From Nostoc sp. KVJ20 (GTDB taxonomy: Bacteria; Cyanobacteriota; Cyanobacteriia; Cyanobacteriales; Nostocaceae), in NCBI RefSeq assembly GCF_001712795.1, contig NZ_KV757602.1, forward strand, positions 16,228 to 80,227: a DNA stretch of 64,000 nucleotides, read 5' to 3'. A model generated the notes under the pieces. That model was not told the origin of the DNA. It was given only the letters and a program-made list of their open reading frames with translations, and did no database searches. A program made the translations under genes and the position numbers. Each line of letters begins with the position of its first letter. The first letter of the stretch is position 1. Below, one piece after another: positions 27,097 to 36,469 of the stretch.

Positions 27097-27190
27097 TTAG
27101 GACTTACGCAAAACTACACGCGGTAGGGGCAATTCATGAATTGCCCCTACCGTCAAATAAGGGTTTTGGCTATTGTTTGCGTAATTCTAA
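27097..27190. mobile_element. MITE-like palindromic element, family D
   Basis: TTAGGACTTACGCAAA (27097-27112) and the complement of TTAGAATTACGCAAA (27176-27190) form the ends. A perfect 32-base palindrome centred on TTCATGAA (27121-27152, arms CGGTAGGGGCAATTCA) fills the middle. No ORF and no clear target duplication. Confidence 0.7.
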
Positions 27191-27413
27191 GTATATAGGT
27201 GGTTAAATTTATAGCACGTTAATACAGGAGTCTTGAGAACTAACTGTATTGCCCCCGTGTGTTGTTGTATCCAAAAAAATTGCTTGAAGAAGGCAGGTGG
27301 CAGAAAGAACAATGAGGCGGGGTTTTAGACCCTTGTTTCCTTGGGTCACTCTTTGTGAGCAGGAAGCAGTATTCCTTTCTGCCTTCTGCCTCCTGCCCTC
27401 TGCCTTTCTTGAT

Positions 27414-27444
27414 AAAAAAAGCCCCCGGTATTTCTACCAGGGGC
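27414..27444 (-). terminator. Rho-independent terminator of clpC
   Basis: Read on the minus strand: GCCCCTGGTA, short loop, TACCGGGGGC, then seven T. It lies 120 bases past the clpC stop in the right orientation. A TTCTGCC heptad tract borders it. Confidence 0.8.
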
Positions 27445-27563
27445 GAAAGATATAATACCATTTCACTTTATGTTTGTCGGAGATGCCCCTGCTTGTGCCT
27501 CTACTTAGATGAGAGGCTAGAGTATTTCTCAAATATTACAACAAAAAGTGATCGGGTATAAAA

Positions 27564-30023
27564 TTAGCCAACATTTGCTAAGAGTAATTCTCGTTTTTCT
27601 AATTTTTGCACTCTCACTTTAGAGTCATCATCAACATCGACAAGCGCTGTGTCTCCATCTGTAATTTCACCAGACAGCATTGCTTCAGCGAGAGAATCTT
27701 CTAAAAGGCGCATAATTGCCCGACGTAATGGCCTAGCACCGTAGCTGGGATTGTAGCCTTCTTGTACTACAAGTTCTTTGAAGCGATCGCTAACTTCTAA
27801 GATAATTCCCTTTTCTGTCAAACGCTTAGAAACTTCTTTAAGCATAATCTCAGCGATTTGCTTCACTTCATCCCTAGAAAGCTGGGTGAAGACGATAATT
27901 TCATCAAGACGGTTAAGGAACTCTGGACGGAAGTAAGCTTTCAATTCTTCATTTACCAAGGTGCGGATGCGGTTATAACTAGCGTCGGCTTGAGTGTCGA
28001 AGTCAAAGCCTAAACCACTACCACCTTTTTCAATCACCTTGGAACCGATGTTAGAAGTCAAAATGATCAGCGTGTTCTTGAAGTCCACTTTCCGACCTTT
28101 GGCATCGGTAAGATGACCGTCATCCAAGAGTTGCAGCAGCATATTGAATACATCGGGGTGTGCTTTTTCGATTTCGTCGAATAGCAGCACTGAGTATGGT
28201 TTCCGGCGCACGGCTTCTGTAAGTTGTCCGCCTTCGTCATATCCGACATAACCAGGAGGCGAACCAATTAACTTGGCGACGGTGTGACTTTCCATGTATT
28301 CGGACATATCTAGCCGAATCATCGAGTCTTCCGCACCGAAGAAGTAGGAAGCTAGAGCCTTCGCCAATTCTGTTTTACCGACTCCAGTCGGGCCAGAGAA
28401 GATAAAGCTAGCAATGGGACGATTGGGATTTTTCAAGCCGACACGGGCGCGACGGATACCACGAGATACAGCCGAGACTGCTTGCTCTTGACCGATGAGC
28501 CGTTGATGCAGAGTGTCTTCTAGGTGCAGGAGCAACTCTGACTCAGATTCAGTTAGCTTGTTGACTGGTACACCAGTCCAAGAGGCAACGATTTGGGCGA
28601 TGTCTTCTTCGTCAACTACAGTCGAGTTGACAGGTTGCTCGGTTGGTGTAAAGGTTGCTTGCAGTTGTTCTGCGAGTTTTAATTCTTGGTCGCGCAGTTG
28701 TGTCGCTTTGTCAAAATCTTGGACTCTGACTGCTGCTTCTTTTTCTTTGGTAACGCCGGCGAGTTCACGCTTGAGTTCTTTATTGGGAGAACTTTGAGAG
28801 TTCCGCAGACGAACGCGAGAACCAGCTTCATCAATCAAGTCTATTGCCTTGTCGGGCAAGAAGCGATCGCTAATATAGCGATCTGATAATTCTGCTGCTG
28901 CAACAAGTGCCGCATCCAAAATTGTGACTTTGTGGTGTTGTTCATAAGCACCGCGCAAGCCGTAGAGAATTTGTACGGTTTCCTCTACTGAGGGTTCCCC
29001 AACCTTAATTGGTTGGAAACGACGCTCTAGGGCGGCATCGCGCTCAATGTGTTTACGATACTCATCGAGGGTAGTTGCGCCGATGCACTGGAGTTCACCC
29101 CGTGCTAGGGCAGGTTTAAGGATGTTGGCTGCATCCAAGCCACCTTCTGTACCACCAGCGCCGACCAAGGTGTGAATTTCGTCAATCACCAAGATGATAT
29201 TGCCCACAGTGCGGACTTCTTCTACGACTTTTTTGATGCGTTCTTCAAAATCGCCACGGAAACGAGTTCCAGCTACCAATGACCCCATATCGAGGCTGAT
29301 AACTTGCTTGTCCTGTAAGGTTTCGGGAACATCCTGGTTGACAATCCGTTGAGCTAGACCTTCTGCGATCGCAGTTTTGCCAACTCCTGGTTCACCAATC
29401 AACACTGGGTTATTCTTGGTGCGGCGACCGAGAATTTGGATCGCCCGCTCAATTTCCTTCTCACGACCAACTACAGGGTCGAGTCTGCCTTCTTGGGCTA
29501 ATTTGGTCAAATTTCTGCCAAATTCTTCCATAGTTAGCGGTTGAGTGCGCTTTTGACTACCACTACCACTACCAGCGAAAGCCGGTGCATTTTCACCCAA
29601 ACGGCGAACTATAGCACTGCGGACACTCTTGAAGTCAACCCCTAGATTTTGCAGTACTTTGGCGGCTACACCTTCACCAGCCTCGGTTAATCCTAAGAGT
29701 AAGTGTTCAGTGTTGATGTAATTCTGTCCTAGACTATGAGCTTCTTTAAACGATTGCTCGAAGAGGCTTTTTACTTTAGGAGTAAAAGGAATTTCTGGTG
29801 GTACAAAGCCAGAACCCCTACCAATAATTTTTTCTACCTCGCGACGTGCATCTTTGAGGGTAACGCCTAATTCAGCCAGCACTTTAGCAGCAACCCCAGT
29901 TCCTTCTCCCATCAACCCCAGGAGAATTTGCTCAGTTCCTACGAAGTTATGTCCCAGGCGACGTGCTTCCTCCTGAGCTAACATAATTACTCTAATGGCT
30001 TCGGAAGTGAAGTGTTCAAACAT
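27564..30023 (-). CDS. clpC: ClpC, HSP100 chaperone/protease ATPase
   Basis: 819 residues, full length. Unfoldase subunit that feeds substrates to ClpP-type proteases. Two N-terminal Clp repeats ([41 protein letters not shown]), ATPase 1 with GEPGVGKT and [13 protein letters not shown], a middle coiled-coil/UVR-like segment ([19 protein letters not shown]), ATPase 2 with [15 protein letters not shown] and [16 protein letters not shown], and a conserved C-terminus. The UVR motif separates it from ClpB. Monocistronic, with a terminator downstream and repeats upstream; no CtsR-type operator was identified. Confidence 0.97.
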   Translation of the reverse strand: MFEHFTSEAIRVIMLAQEEARRLGHNFVGTEQILLGLMGEGTGVAAKVLAELGVTLKDARREVEKIIGRGSGFVPPEIPFTPKVKSLFEQSFKEAHSLGQNYINTEHLLLGLTEAGEGVAAKVLQNLGVDFKSVRSAIVRRLGENAPAFAGSGSGSQKRTQPLTMEEFGRNLTKLAQEGRLDPVVGREKEIERAIQILGRRTKNNPVLIGEPGVGKTAIAEGLAQRIVNQDVPETLQDKQVISLDMGSLVAGTRFRGDFEERIKKVVEEVRTVGNIILVIDEIHTLVGAGGTEGGLDAANILKPALARGELQCIGATTLDEYRKHIERDAALERRFQPIKVGEPSVEETVQILYGLRGAYEQHHKVTILDAALVAAAELSDRYISDRFLPDKAIDLIDEAGSRVRLRNSQSSPNKELKRELAGVTKEKEAAVRVQDFDKATQLRDQELKLAEQLQATFTPTEQPVNSTVVDEEDIAQIVASWTGVPVNKLTESESELLLHLEDTLHQRLIGQEQAVSAVSRGIRRARVGLKNPNRPIASFIFSGPTGVGKTELAKALASYFFGAEDSMIRLDMSEYMESHTVAKLIGSPPGYVGYDEGGQLTEAVRRKPYSVLLFDEIEKAHPDVFNMLLQLLDDGHLTDAKGRKVDFKNTLIILTSNIGSKVIEKGGSGLGFDFDTQADASYNRIRTLVNEELKAYFRPEFLNRLDEIIVFTQLSRDEVKQIAEIMLKEVSKRLTEKGIILEVSDRFKELVVQEGYNPSYGARPLRRAIMRLLEDSLAEAMLSGEITDGDTALVDVDDDSKVRVQKLEKRELLLANVG

Positions 30024-30399
30024 AATGGGTTATTGCTCCCTCGCTGCTTGGACTTTGGGTGATATAAAATTCACCCTCATCTAAAGTTTTTTGTATTTTC
30101 TTAAGGACTAATGTAACTTTATTTAAAGTTAAGTGGCAGTGGTGAGAGCCGTAAGACATCAGGTGTACTTGCCGTCTAATGTGAGTTAGGAGTGATGAGT
30201 TAGGAGTTAGGAGTAATGACTAAGTAAGTAGTTATCAATCTTACAACTAGATTCTAAGTGCAGAAGATTATTTTCTTTTGTCTTTTCTGCTCCTCTGCTC
30301 TCGTCTAAACTTAAAAACCAAGACTCAGCATTCTTAACTTTTAACTCCTAACTTTTAACTCCTAACTCCTAACTCCTAACTTATCACTCAGGACTGACA
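30024..30399. other. Repeat-rich divergent spacer clpC/DUF3288
   Basis: 376 bases with TTAGGAGT/GAGTTAGGAG heptads around 30183-30220 and their complements (AACTCCTAACT) at about 30340-30382, so the spacer can fold on itself. The clpC promoter should lie next to 30024, but no clear consensus boxes were assigned. Confidence 0.55.
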
Positions 30400-30696
30400 A
30401 TGACTGAAGCAACGGCTGGTAAAGATCAACAACATCCACTTTATAACCGAGATCGCCCCCTTATTGATATTTTACTCGCTCAAGAGGCGACAGACTATAA
30501 TTTAGCAGAATTGGCTAGACTGCGAATGCGTTATCAAGGGTTTCCAGGGGCGAGAGACATCCAGAAAGACCTAGATAAAGTCTTGCAGCAGTGGGGTTTG
30601 AGCGAAGCCGAGCTTTTTGAGAAAACTCGTCAAATTCACGATTTGGGGGGAATTTACAAAAGTCGTGGTAAGAAAGACGAACAGGATTGGAATTAA
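30400..30696 (+). CDS. DUF3288-type conserved cyanobacterial protein
   Basis: 98 residues, acidic/basic mixed, soluble and mostly helical. The text KDQQHPLYNRDRPLIDILLAQEATDYNLAELARLRMRYQGFPGARDIQKDLDKVLQQWGL matches what I remember of the DUF3288 family, restricted to cyanobacteria and of unknown function. ATG 30400 is preceded by CTCAGGAC. It stands alone, followed by GGGAATG/GGGATGG repeats. Confidence 0.75.
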   Translation: MTEATAGKDQQHPLYNRDRPLIDILLAQEATDYNLAELARLRMRYQGFPGARDIQKDLDKVLQQWGLSEAELFEKTRQIHDLGGIYKSRGKKDEQDWN

Positions 30697-30698
30697 TT

Positions 30699-30754
30699 AT
30701 GGGGGATGGGGAATGGGGAATGGGGGATGGGGAATGGGGTATGGGGAATGGGCA
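30699..30754. repeat. GGGAATG/GGGGATG heptad repeats
   Basis: About eight degenerate heptads of GGGGAATG or GGGGATG follow the DUF3288 stop, with complementary CCAACTC words after them. The remainder to 30821 has no gene. Confidence 0.8.
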
Positions 30755-30821
30755 TTAGTTATTCCTTCCTATTCCCAACTCCTAACTCCCAACTCAGCAC
30801 TCCCTACTGGAATGGCGATCG

Positions 30822-30986
30822 CTAATTCTGTGCCTTAATCTCATGGGCAATGGCTGTAACAAGATTGCCCAGTACCGACATTTTTTCTTTTTGCACGAGA
30901 CTGTATTGTGTCTCTTGCAGGTCGTGTAATGCTTGTTGAGTCAATTGTGCTGTTGTGTCGATGAGCTGCAACACACTTGCGTTACA
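30822..30986 (-). pseudogene. Histidine-kinase fragment (coiled coil plus H-box)
   Basis: Minus-strand frame open from 30986 to a TAG at 30822-30824. It reads QLIDTTAQLTQQALHDLQET, then KEKMSVLGNLVTAIAHEIKA and stops, i.e. the end of a signalling coiled coil and a HisKA H-box with the histidine present but the rest of the kinase missing. No ATG; GTG 30974 is possible. It sits 10 bases past the MCE gene's stop on the same strand. Best read as the truncated 5-prime remnant of a kinase, though a short expressed peptide cannot be excluded. Confidence 0.7.
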
Positions 30987-30996
30987 CTAAAATATC

Positions 30997-32511
30997 TTAC
31001 TTAAAATTGTCAACAGTTCGGCTTGGCTCACTGTTAATCCTGAGCGCAGCCGAAGGTTCAACTTGGATTGCCTCTTCCCCTGCCTCCAGTTGCTCCCGTT
31101 GTTTGCCATACTCCCGCAGCTGCTTCAATAGGTTTTCTTGGGACGAGTTAGGAATAGACGGACTGGGGGTTGCTTGAAGGTTAGTGTCGATATTTCCAAA
31201 ATTAGCAGGTGAGGGATTAATCACGTAAACGGGTAGCGACTTGTCATTAAACGTCGCCTGTTGGGTTGGTTCTGGGGTAGGAATTAGATTCTTTGGTTTG
31301 CTCACAGCAGCTTTTACCGAATCTAAAGTGGTAGCAACTTGCACTTGTTGCTGCATCTGTTGTGTAGAAGAGACTAAACCACTTAAACCATTCACCAATT
31401 GCCGCAGATTTTGGCGAAAATTAGGATCACCTGTCAATTCATCTAAATCAGATGTAATTTTTTGGGTATTTTCAAAGGTTACTCGTGCTGAATCTAAGGT
31501 TTGTTGCAGCAGCACCGCATTCTTTGGATCATTTAAGGTTTGAGAAGCATCGCGTAAATTAGCTGAGGCTTGCGCTGCATTAGCTGAAAGAGCTTCTAAA
31601 TTGTTGAGTAATTCACCTTGAGTCAATCGATTGACAGATGGTGATAAGCTACTGACTGTAACACGCAATTGGTTGCTGGTTTCGGTGATATTATTCAACG
31701 CACCAACTAGCGCCGAACGATTTGTTGTCAATAAATTATCCAGGTTGTTCAGCAAACGGTTTGCTTGAGTTGCAGTTGCACCAAATTTATTTACTGTTTG
31801 ATTCGCGGATGTATTAAGTTGGTTTGTCGCCCGTTGCACTGAATTAGCTGTGGCTGAAAAGGTATTAAGTTGTTGTTGTAAGCTTTTAGTCAAACCTTGT
31901 AAATCCTGACTTAGCTCAGTAAAACTGGATGCTGCGCCTGTAGTACTTTCTAGAACCCTATTGACATTTCTATAAAATTTTGGGTCATTGTATACAGCGG
32001 CTAACTCAGTTGAACTGCGAATGAGTGCATCAACACTGATACCAACCTGACCTTTTAACCGAGAGCCATTACAGACGATGAGACTGGTATCACAACTTTT
32101 ATCTAAGGGTTTAGCAATCACAACCCCAGCAGGTAAGGCTGTTCTTGGTGTGATGTCGATAATACTTTCGCTAATTAACCCGCTTTGATTAGCTTCCACT
32201 ACTACATTTCGGGGCATAATTAGGTCAGTTTGGGCAATTTCAATCTCTACATCAATAGCATTTGGCCTTGGTTGAACCTGGGAAATCGTTCCTACCTTAA
32301 AGCCACGATAGCGAACTGCTGCTCCCTTTTGCATTCCGCCAGCGTTGGCAAATTCTACAATAACTTTGTATGAACGACCAGCAGCACTGAATCTATTTAA
32401 CCAAAGAAAGAGTAATCCAAATACCCCTAGTCCTAGCAGGAGTAATAACCCCACAGAACCTTCTCTAAATGTTCGCCCAGACGCGAAGCGGCTTGTCATA
32501 AGACCTCGCAT
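30997..32511 (-). CDS. MCE/MlaD-family lipid transport protein
   Basis: 504 residues from ATG 32511 (GGAGG seven bases upstream; the frame starts earlier at 32538). One N-terminal membrane helix (GSVGLLLLLGLGVFGLLFLWL), then an MCE domain (YKVIVEFANAGGMQKGAAVRYRGFKVGTISQVQ), then a long helical region rich in Asn/Gln/Thr with LNNLDNLLTTNRSALVGALNNI-like repeats, as in cyanobacterial and plant TGD2-type proteins. It binds lipids between membranes as the substrate-binding part of an Mla-like importer. The ATPase gene lies upstream on the same strand; the MlaE-like permease is not in the window. Confidence 0.9.
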   Translation of the reverse strand: MRGLMTSRFASGRTFREGSVGLLLLLGLGVFGLLFLWLNRFSAAGRSYKVIVEFANAGGMQKGAAVRYRGFKVGTISQVQPRPNAIDVEIEIAQTDLIMPRNVVVEANQSGLISESIIDITPRTALPAGVVIAKPLDKSCDTSLIVCNGSRLKGQVGISVDALIRSSTELAAVYNDPKFYRNVNRVLESTTGAASSFTELSQDLQGLTKSLQQQLNTFSATANSVQRATNQLNTSANQTVNKFGATATQANRLLNNLDNLLTTNRSALVGALNNITETSNQLRVTVSSLSPSVNRLTQGELLNNLEALSANAAQASANLRDASQTLNDPKNAVLLQQTLDSARVTFENTQKITSDLDELTGDPNFRQNLRQLVNGLSGLVSSTQQMQQQVQVATTLDSVKAAVSKPKNLIPTPEPTQQATFNDKSLPVYVINPSPANFGNIDTNLQATPSPSIPNSSQENLLKQLREYGKQREQLEAGEEAIQVEPSAALRINSEPSRTVDNFK

Positions 32512-32540
32512 TTTTTTGCCTCCACCAACAATCAACAACC

Positions 32541-32606
32541 AATTAGGAGTTAGGAGTTAATAGTTAGGAGTTAATAGTTAGGAATTAATAGTTAGGAATT
32601 AATAGT
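32541..32606. repeat. TTAGGAGTTAATAG repeats between MCE and ATPase genes
   Basis: TTAGGAGTTAATAG and TTAGGAATTAATAG recur about five times, then AACTCCTAACTTTT words continue to 32660. It sits inside the probable mla-like operon and may not stop read-through. Confidence 0.85.
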
Positions 32607-32681
32607 TGAATTTAACTCCTAACTTTTCATTTTTAACTCTTACTCTTAATTCCTCATTCCTCACTCTTCACTTTTGAGTTT

Positions 32682-33464
32682 CTAGCCGGCGACTTGAATC
32701 GGGCCTTTCACACTTCCACTGATAAATTGTCTGATCAAGGGATTTTCTGTGTTGTATATTTCACTAACTGTACCCTGCCACTGCACTCTACCTTCATAGA
32801 GAAATATAAGTCTATCAGCTGTACGGCGGATAGTGCTGTCTTGGTGGGTAACAACAGCATAAGTACTACAAACTCCCTGTGAACTTTGCAAATACCGGAT
32901 TAAATCTTCGATTACTGTTGAGGCAATGGGATCAAGTCCGGCTGTTGGTTCATCATATAGTAGAACTTCTGCGCCTTCGCTGGGATTATCGGGGTTAGAC
33001 ATAATCGCACGGGCAAAACTCACCCGTTTTCGCATTCCCCCGGAAAGTTCGGCGGGGTAGAGGTGGCCTATTGCTGGTAAACCTACCATCTCCAATTTTT
33101 CTTTTACCAAATCTCGGATGCGCGATCGCGGCAGCTTTGAATTTTGATAAAGTAAAAATCCTACATTCTCTTCCACTGTCAGCGAATCAAATAGCGCCGC
33201 CTGTTGAAACACCATACCAATGCCAACCTGCTGGCCACCATCCTCAATCAAACCGTCTCGCCGCACTCCTTGCACATAAATTTCTCCTTCATCGGGAGTA
33301 AGTAACCCCGCCATTACTCGTAAGATAGTTGATTTACCAGTCCCCGATGGGCCAATAATCCCCAGTGCTTCTCCCCGGTAAATGGTCAAGTCTACATTAT
33401 CTAGAACTTTATGGCTACCAAAGGACTTAGAAACACCTTTCAGTTCAATCAATGGTTCAGTCAT
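32682..33464 (-). CDS. Mla-type ABC transporter ATPase (MlaF/Ttg2A-like)
   Basis: 260 residues. Walker A GPSGTGKST, signature LSGGMRKRVSFARAI, Walker B VLLYDEPTAGLDP and the switch histidine in VVTHQ are all present. The sequence MTEPLIELKGVSKSFGSHKVLDNVDLTIYRGE is that of the MlaF subgroup, and the LSGGM signature also marks it. It powers lipid transfer with the MCE protein downstream. The 170-base gap to that gene is filled by repeats. Start ATG 33464. Confidence 0.92.
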   Translation of the reverse strand: MTEPLIELKGVSKSFGSHKVLDNVDLTIYRGEALGIIGPSGTGKSTILRVMAGLLTPDEGEIYVQGVRRDGLIEDGGQQVGIGMVFQQAALFDSLTVEENVGFLLYQNSKLPRSRIRDLVKEKLEMVGLPAIGHLYPAELSGGMRKRVSFARAIMSNPDNPSEGAEVLLYDEPTAGLDPIASTVIEDLIRYLQSSQGVCSTYAVVTHQDSTIRRTADRLIFLYEGRVQWQGTVSEIYNTENPLIRQFISGSVKGPIQVAG

Positions 33465-34204
33465 TAGTTATTAGTCATTGGTCATTGGTCATTGGTCAGT
33501 AGAAAATAAACAAATGACTACCGAGAACTAATAAAGGACAAATATGCCCAATAGTGATGTCATAGTTATTGGTAGGGCATTGTATAGTACATCATAAGTA
33601 TATGATTAGCATTCTGATTAGCAAACTTTATTTTTTTAGCATAATATTTAGTCATTTGCGATGTTCCACGTCCCAAAATACTCTCAACGCAAGGCTGACA
33701 AAGGCACGTAGTAATTAAACATCTCAGTAATGGCAAACTAAAACTCTAATTTTCTGTAGACATCAGAAAAATTGCTTATTAGTATAAATGTACTCAGCCT
33801 TGTTATAACTACTAAGAGAAAAGCTCCGACAACAAAAATCTAATTAATAAGTTTATACCAGATATAAAAATCAAATTTAATTTGTGAAAATAAAAATCTT
33901 CAGATTTTCAACTTTTTATATAAGTCCAAAACCTTATTTCATGAATGATTAAGTATAGCTATAGAAAAATTTATTTTACTGCCATCCAAAGTTATTCAAT
34001 TAGTCGCGGGTCTGAATCCCCGACTGATTTATTCTGACTCCTGTTAGCGATAGCGGGGCGTTTAGCCCATTCTGACTTCTGAATTCTTCTTCAATAGATG
34101 ATTGGAGAGTTTAATAGCGTTATCTGTCAATCTTGGAGTTGGCAAAGTCCAAAAATATTTACTAGTATTGTAAAAATTACTGTTAAAAAATCAAAGTAAA
34201 AATT
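33465..34204. other. Gene-free divergent spacer (740 bp)
   Basis: TCATTGG heptads at about 33474-33497, AT-rich sequence to 33960, a GTCGCGGGTCTGAATCCCCGAC repeat-like hairpin near 34004-34027, then GAATTCTG-type repeats and a GCGATAGCGGGGCGTTTAGCCC word to 34092. No ORF, and no tRNA despite the T-arm-like look of the 34004 hairpin. Confidence 0.55.
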
Positions 34205-35251
34205 ATGAGTAGCCAATTAGAACAGTTTGCAAGTGATAATTCTTCTGGTATTTGTCCTGAAGCACTGGAATATATGATTAGGGCAAATCATGGTAGTGTT
34301 CCAGCTTATGGAAATGATGAATGGACTCAAAAAGCCACAGATTATTTTCGGGAACTCTTTGAAATTGATTGTGAGGTATTTTTTACCTTTAACGGTACAG
34401 CAGCAAATTCTTTATCTTTAGCTGCTCTTTGTCAGTCATATCACAGCGTTATTTGTCATGAAACATCTCACATAGAAACAGATGAATGTGGCGCACCAGA
34501 ATTTGCATCTAATGGTTCTAAACTGTTACTCGCTCAAGGTAAAAATGGCAAACTAACATCAGAATCGATAGAGTCAATTGTTACTAAGCGGACTGATATT
34601 CATTATCCCAAACCTAAAGTTATTAGTATTACACAATCAACTGAATTAGGAACTTTATATTCTATTGAAGAACTTTTAAGTATTAAAGAAGTTGCAAAAA
34701 AGCATAATTTAAAGATTCACATGGATGGCGCTCGTTTTGCAAATGCAGTTGCCGCCATGAATCAAAGCCCTGCTGAAATTACTTGGAAAGCTGGAATCGA
34801 TGTATTGTGTTTTTGTGGTACTAAGAATGGCATGGCATTAGGTGAAGCCATTCTTTTCTTCAACAAAGCGCTAGCAGAGGATTTTGACTATCGATGCAAG
34901 CAAGCAGGCCAGCTAGCTTCAAAAATGCGGTTTATTTCCGCCCCCTGGTTGGGTTTATTGGAAACTGGTGCTTGGCTAAAAAATGCCAGACACGCCAATC
35001 AATGTGCTGAATACTTAGAAAATCAACTATTAAACATAGAAGGCGTGGATTTAATGTTTCCTAGAGAAGCCAACGCCGTGTTTGTGAAATTACCTGAAGA
35101 AGTCATTCACAGCTTGAAAGCCAAGAACTGGCAGTTTTATACATTTATTGGTGTGGGAGGAGTACGTTTTATGTGTTCTTGGAACACTACTCAATCAAGG
35201 ATTGATGAATTGATTGGTGATATTAAAAACGCAACTATTGAGAACAATTGA
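34205..35251 (+). CDS. Low-specificity threonine aldolase family protein
   Basis: 348 residues; PLP enzyme of fold type I that splits threonine or allo-threonine to glycine and acetaldehyde. Visible: FASDNSSGICPEALEYM, VFFTFNGTAANSLSLAAL, ETSHIETDECGAPEF, IHMDGARFANAVAAM (PLP-contacting Asp) and the lysine loop VLCFCGTKNGMALGEAI. Length fits the family. ATG 34205; no strong ribosome-binding site. Stands alone, with repeats on both sides. Confidence 0.9.
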   Translation: MSSQLEQFASDNSSGICPEALEYMIRANHGSVPAYGNDEWTQKATDYFRELFEIDCEVFFTFNGTAANSLSLAALCQSYHSVICHETSHIETDECGAPEFASNGSKLLLAQGKNGKLTSESIESIVTKRTDIHYPKPKVISITQSTELGTLYSIEELLSIKEVAKKHNLKIHMDGARFANAVAAMNQSPAEITWKAGIDVLCFCGTKNGMALGEAILFFNKALAEDFDYRCKQAGQLASKMRFISAPWLGLLETGAWLKNARHANQCAEYLENQLLNIEGVDLMFPREANAVFVKLPEEVIHSLKAKNWQFYTFIGVGGVRFMCSWNTTQSRIDELIGDIKNATIENN

Positions 35252-35413
35252 AGAAGAATTCTGACCGGAGGCGGAGCGTCTCCGGCTCCGCTCCTGACTC
35301 CTGAATTCTGTTCGATAAATATAAAAAATCGAAAATAGTGAAACAAGTATAGGAATCTTAAAGCTGGACTAAGTTAAGTAAATGCAACTAGTGATAACTG
35401 ACAGTACAAGTGC

Positions 35414-35854
35414 TTACTTAGTATTAAACTTCAACCGCACTTTTGGTTGCTGCCACAATCCCAAGCGCTTATTTTGAGCATTAGCTTCTGCAATTAAAAA
35501 TTGGGTTTTGCTCTCGTAGCAATTTTGTAAAGATTCTCGGTCAACTACAGCATTACCTGACTCTACCAAAAGGAGATTTACTGACCGATTATTCACAAAC
35601 ACTTCACCTGCGGCGTGACCGTTTTTGAGTTGTTCTGTGTTTCTAATTACGACAGGAGTTTGAGGTGGTAGTAGCTGTTTTAGTTTTTGTGTTGCTGCTA
35701 AAGCAGATGGCTGACCATTTGCCTCTGGCGCATTAATGCACGCTAGCTTTATTGTGGTTGTTTGTCCTGTATTATCTTTAACCAAAATTGTGTTCCCGTC
35801 TGCAATACCAACTACTGTAGCTAGCACCAAAATTAGTTCAAGTAACTCCATCAT
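35414..35854 (-). CDS. Staphylococcal nuclease-like (SNase) domain protein with altered active site
   Basis: 146 residues with a hydrophobic N-terminus (signal or anchor). The SNase fold is clear: VVGIADGNTILVKDNTG, TTTIKLACINAPEANGQPSALAATQKLKQLL, AAGEVFVNNRSVNLLLVESGNAVVD and a C-terminal AEANAQNKRLGLW. Canonical residues are changed: DGDT is DGNT, the first catalytic Arg is Lys (IKLACINAPE), and the second (YGR) appears as GHA. Catalysis may be weak or lost. No partner gene. Start 35854; ATG 35851 is an equal alternative. Confidence 0.8.
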   Translation of the reverse strand: MMELLELILVLATVVGIADGNTILVKDNTGQTTTIKLACINAPEANGQPSALAATQKLKQLLPPQTPVVIRNTEQLKNGHAAGEVFVNNRSVNLLLVESGNAVVDRESLQNCYESKTQFLIAEANAQNKRLGLWQQPKVRLKFNTK

Positions 35855-36090
35855 TTTGTCCGTAACATTTTATGCATAAATATAATTTTATTTCAGTGCT
35901 TAGATGGCTTGTGTGATTTAACTCACAAGTTAGTAAGTAAAAATAATAGATATCGCCTGTAGTGGTAAAATGCATTTACATAAGGAAGTGCGATCGCGTA
36001 ACTGCTTAACCTATAGCGATTCTCCTTTGGATTGAATGTATCATAACTAGACGTACATTTTTTTGTTAGCGATCGCCTACCTTTAGTCTA

Positions 36091-36361
36091 AGAGGATGTT
36101 TGAAAAGTTTTGAGCGAATATAATTCGCTACTACACAAGCTAAGTCCACCTGCGTGGACTAGCAGAAAATCGAGTTTTATAACCCAATACAGTTCAGATA
36201 AGACCAAAAAACTTGTAGAGACGGCGATTTATCGCGTCTCAAAAACCCACAATTTTGTACAATTAGCCCTTAAATGAACCGTATTGTTTTATAACCCGCG
36301 TAGGCGGGTTTTGTATGTGTAGCCCCGGCAAGTAATAATTTAGACTTTTCAAACAACCTCT
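36091..36361. mobile_element. MITE-like element, family E, interrupted by family A
   Basis: Ends AGAGGATGTTTGAAAAGT (36091-36108) and ACTTTTCAAACAACCTCT (36344-36361) are inverted repeats with one mismatch. Inside, palindromic AAGTCCACCTGCGTGGACT near 36141 and ACCCGCGTAGGCGGGTTTT near 36294 belong to a well-spread Nostoc-type repeat. The interior is split by the element at 36186-36285. No coding capacity. One loose end copy lies at 5487-5504. Confidence 0.78.
36186..36285. mobile_element. MITE-like element, family A copy 2, nested, with 12-bp direct repeat
   Basis: Left end AATACAGTTCAGATAAG and right end CTTAAATGAACCGTATT are degenerate versions of the family A ends at 2433-2586, and it shares the internal GTAGAGACGGCGATTTATCG arm. 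GTTTTATAACCC abuts both sides (36174-36185 and 36286-36297), an exact 12-bp target duplication. Removing the element restores a continuous family E copy. Confidence 0.85.
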
Positions 36362-36469
36362 AAACTCCAGATTGACAAACTTTTTGCCCTTGTGGATAAA
36401 ATAGCCCTTCTTTTTTAAGGGGTCGCCACAAGCAGAGAGTATCTTCCGGGGCAAAACATCATTTGGTGT

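Noticed and set aside
34004..34027. tRNA-like T-arm (GGGTCTGAATCCC)
   Set aside because: No acceptor, D or anticodon arms fit around it in either direction; it looks like one more dispersed hairpin repeat.
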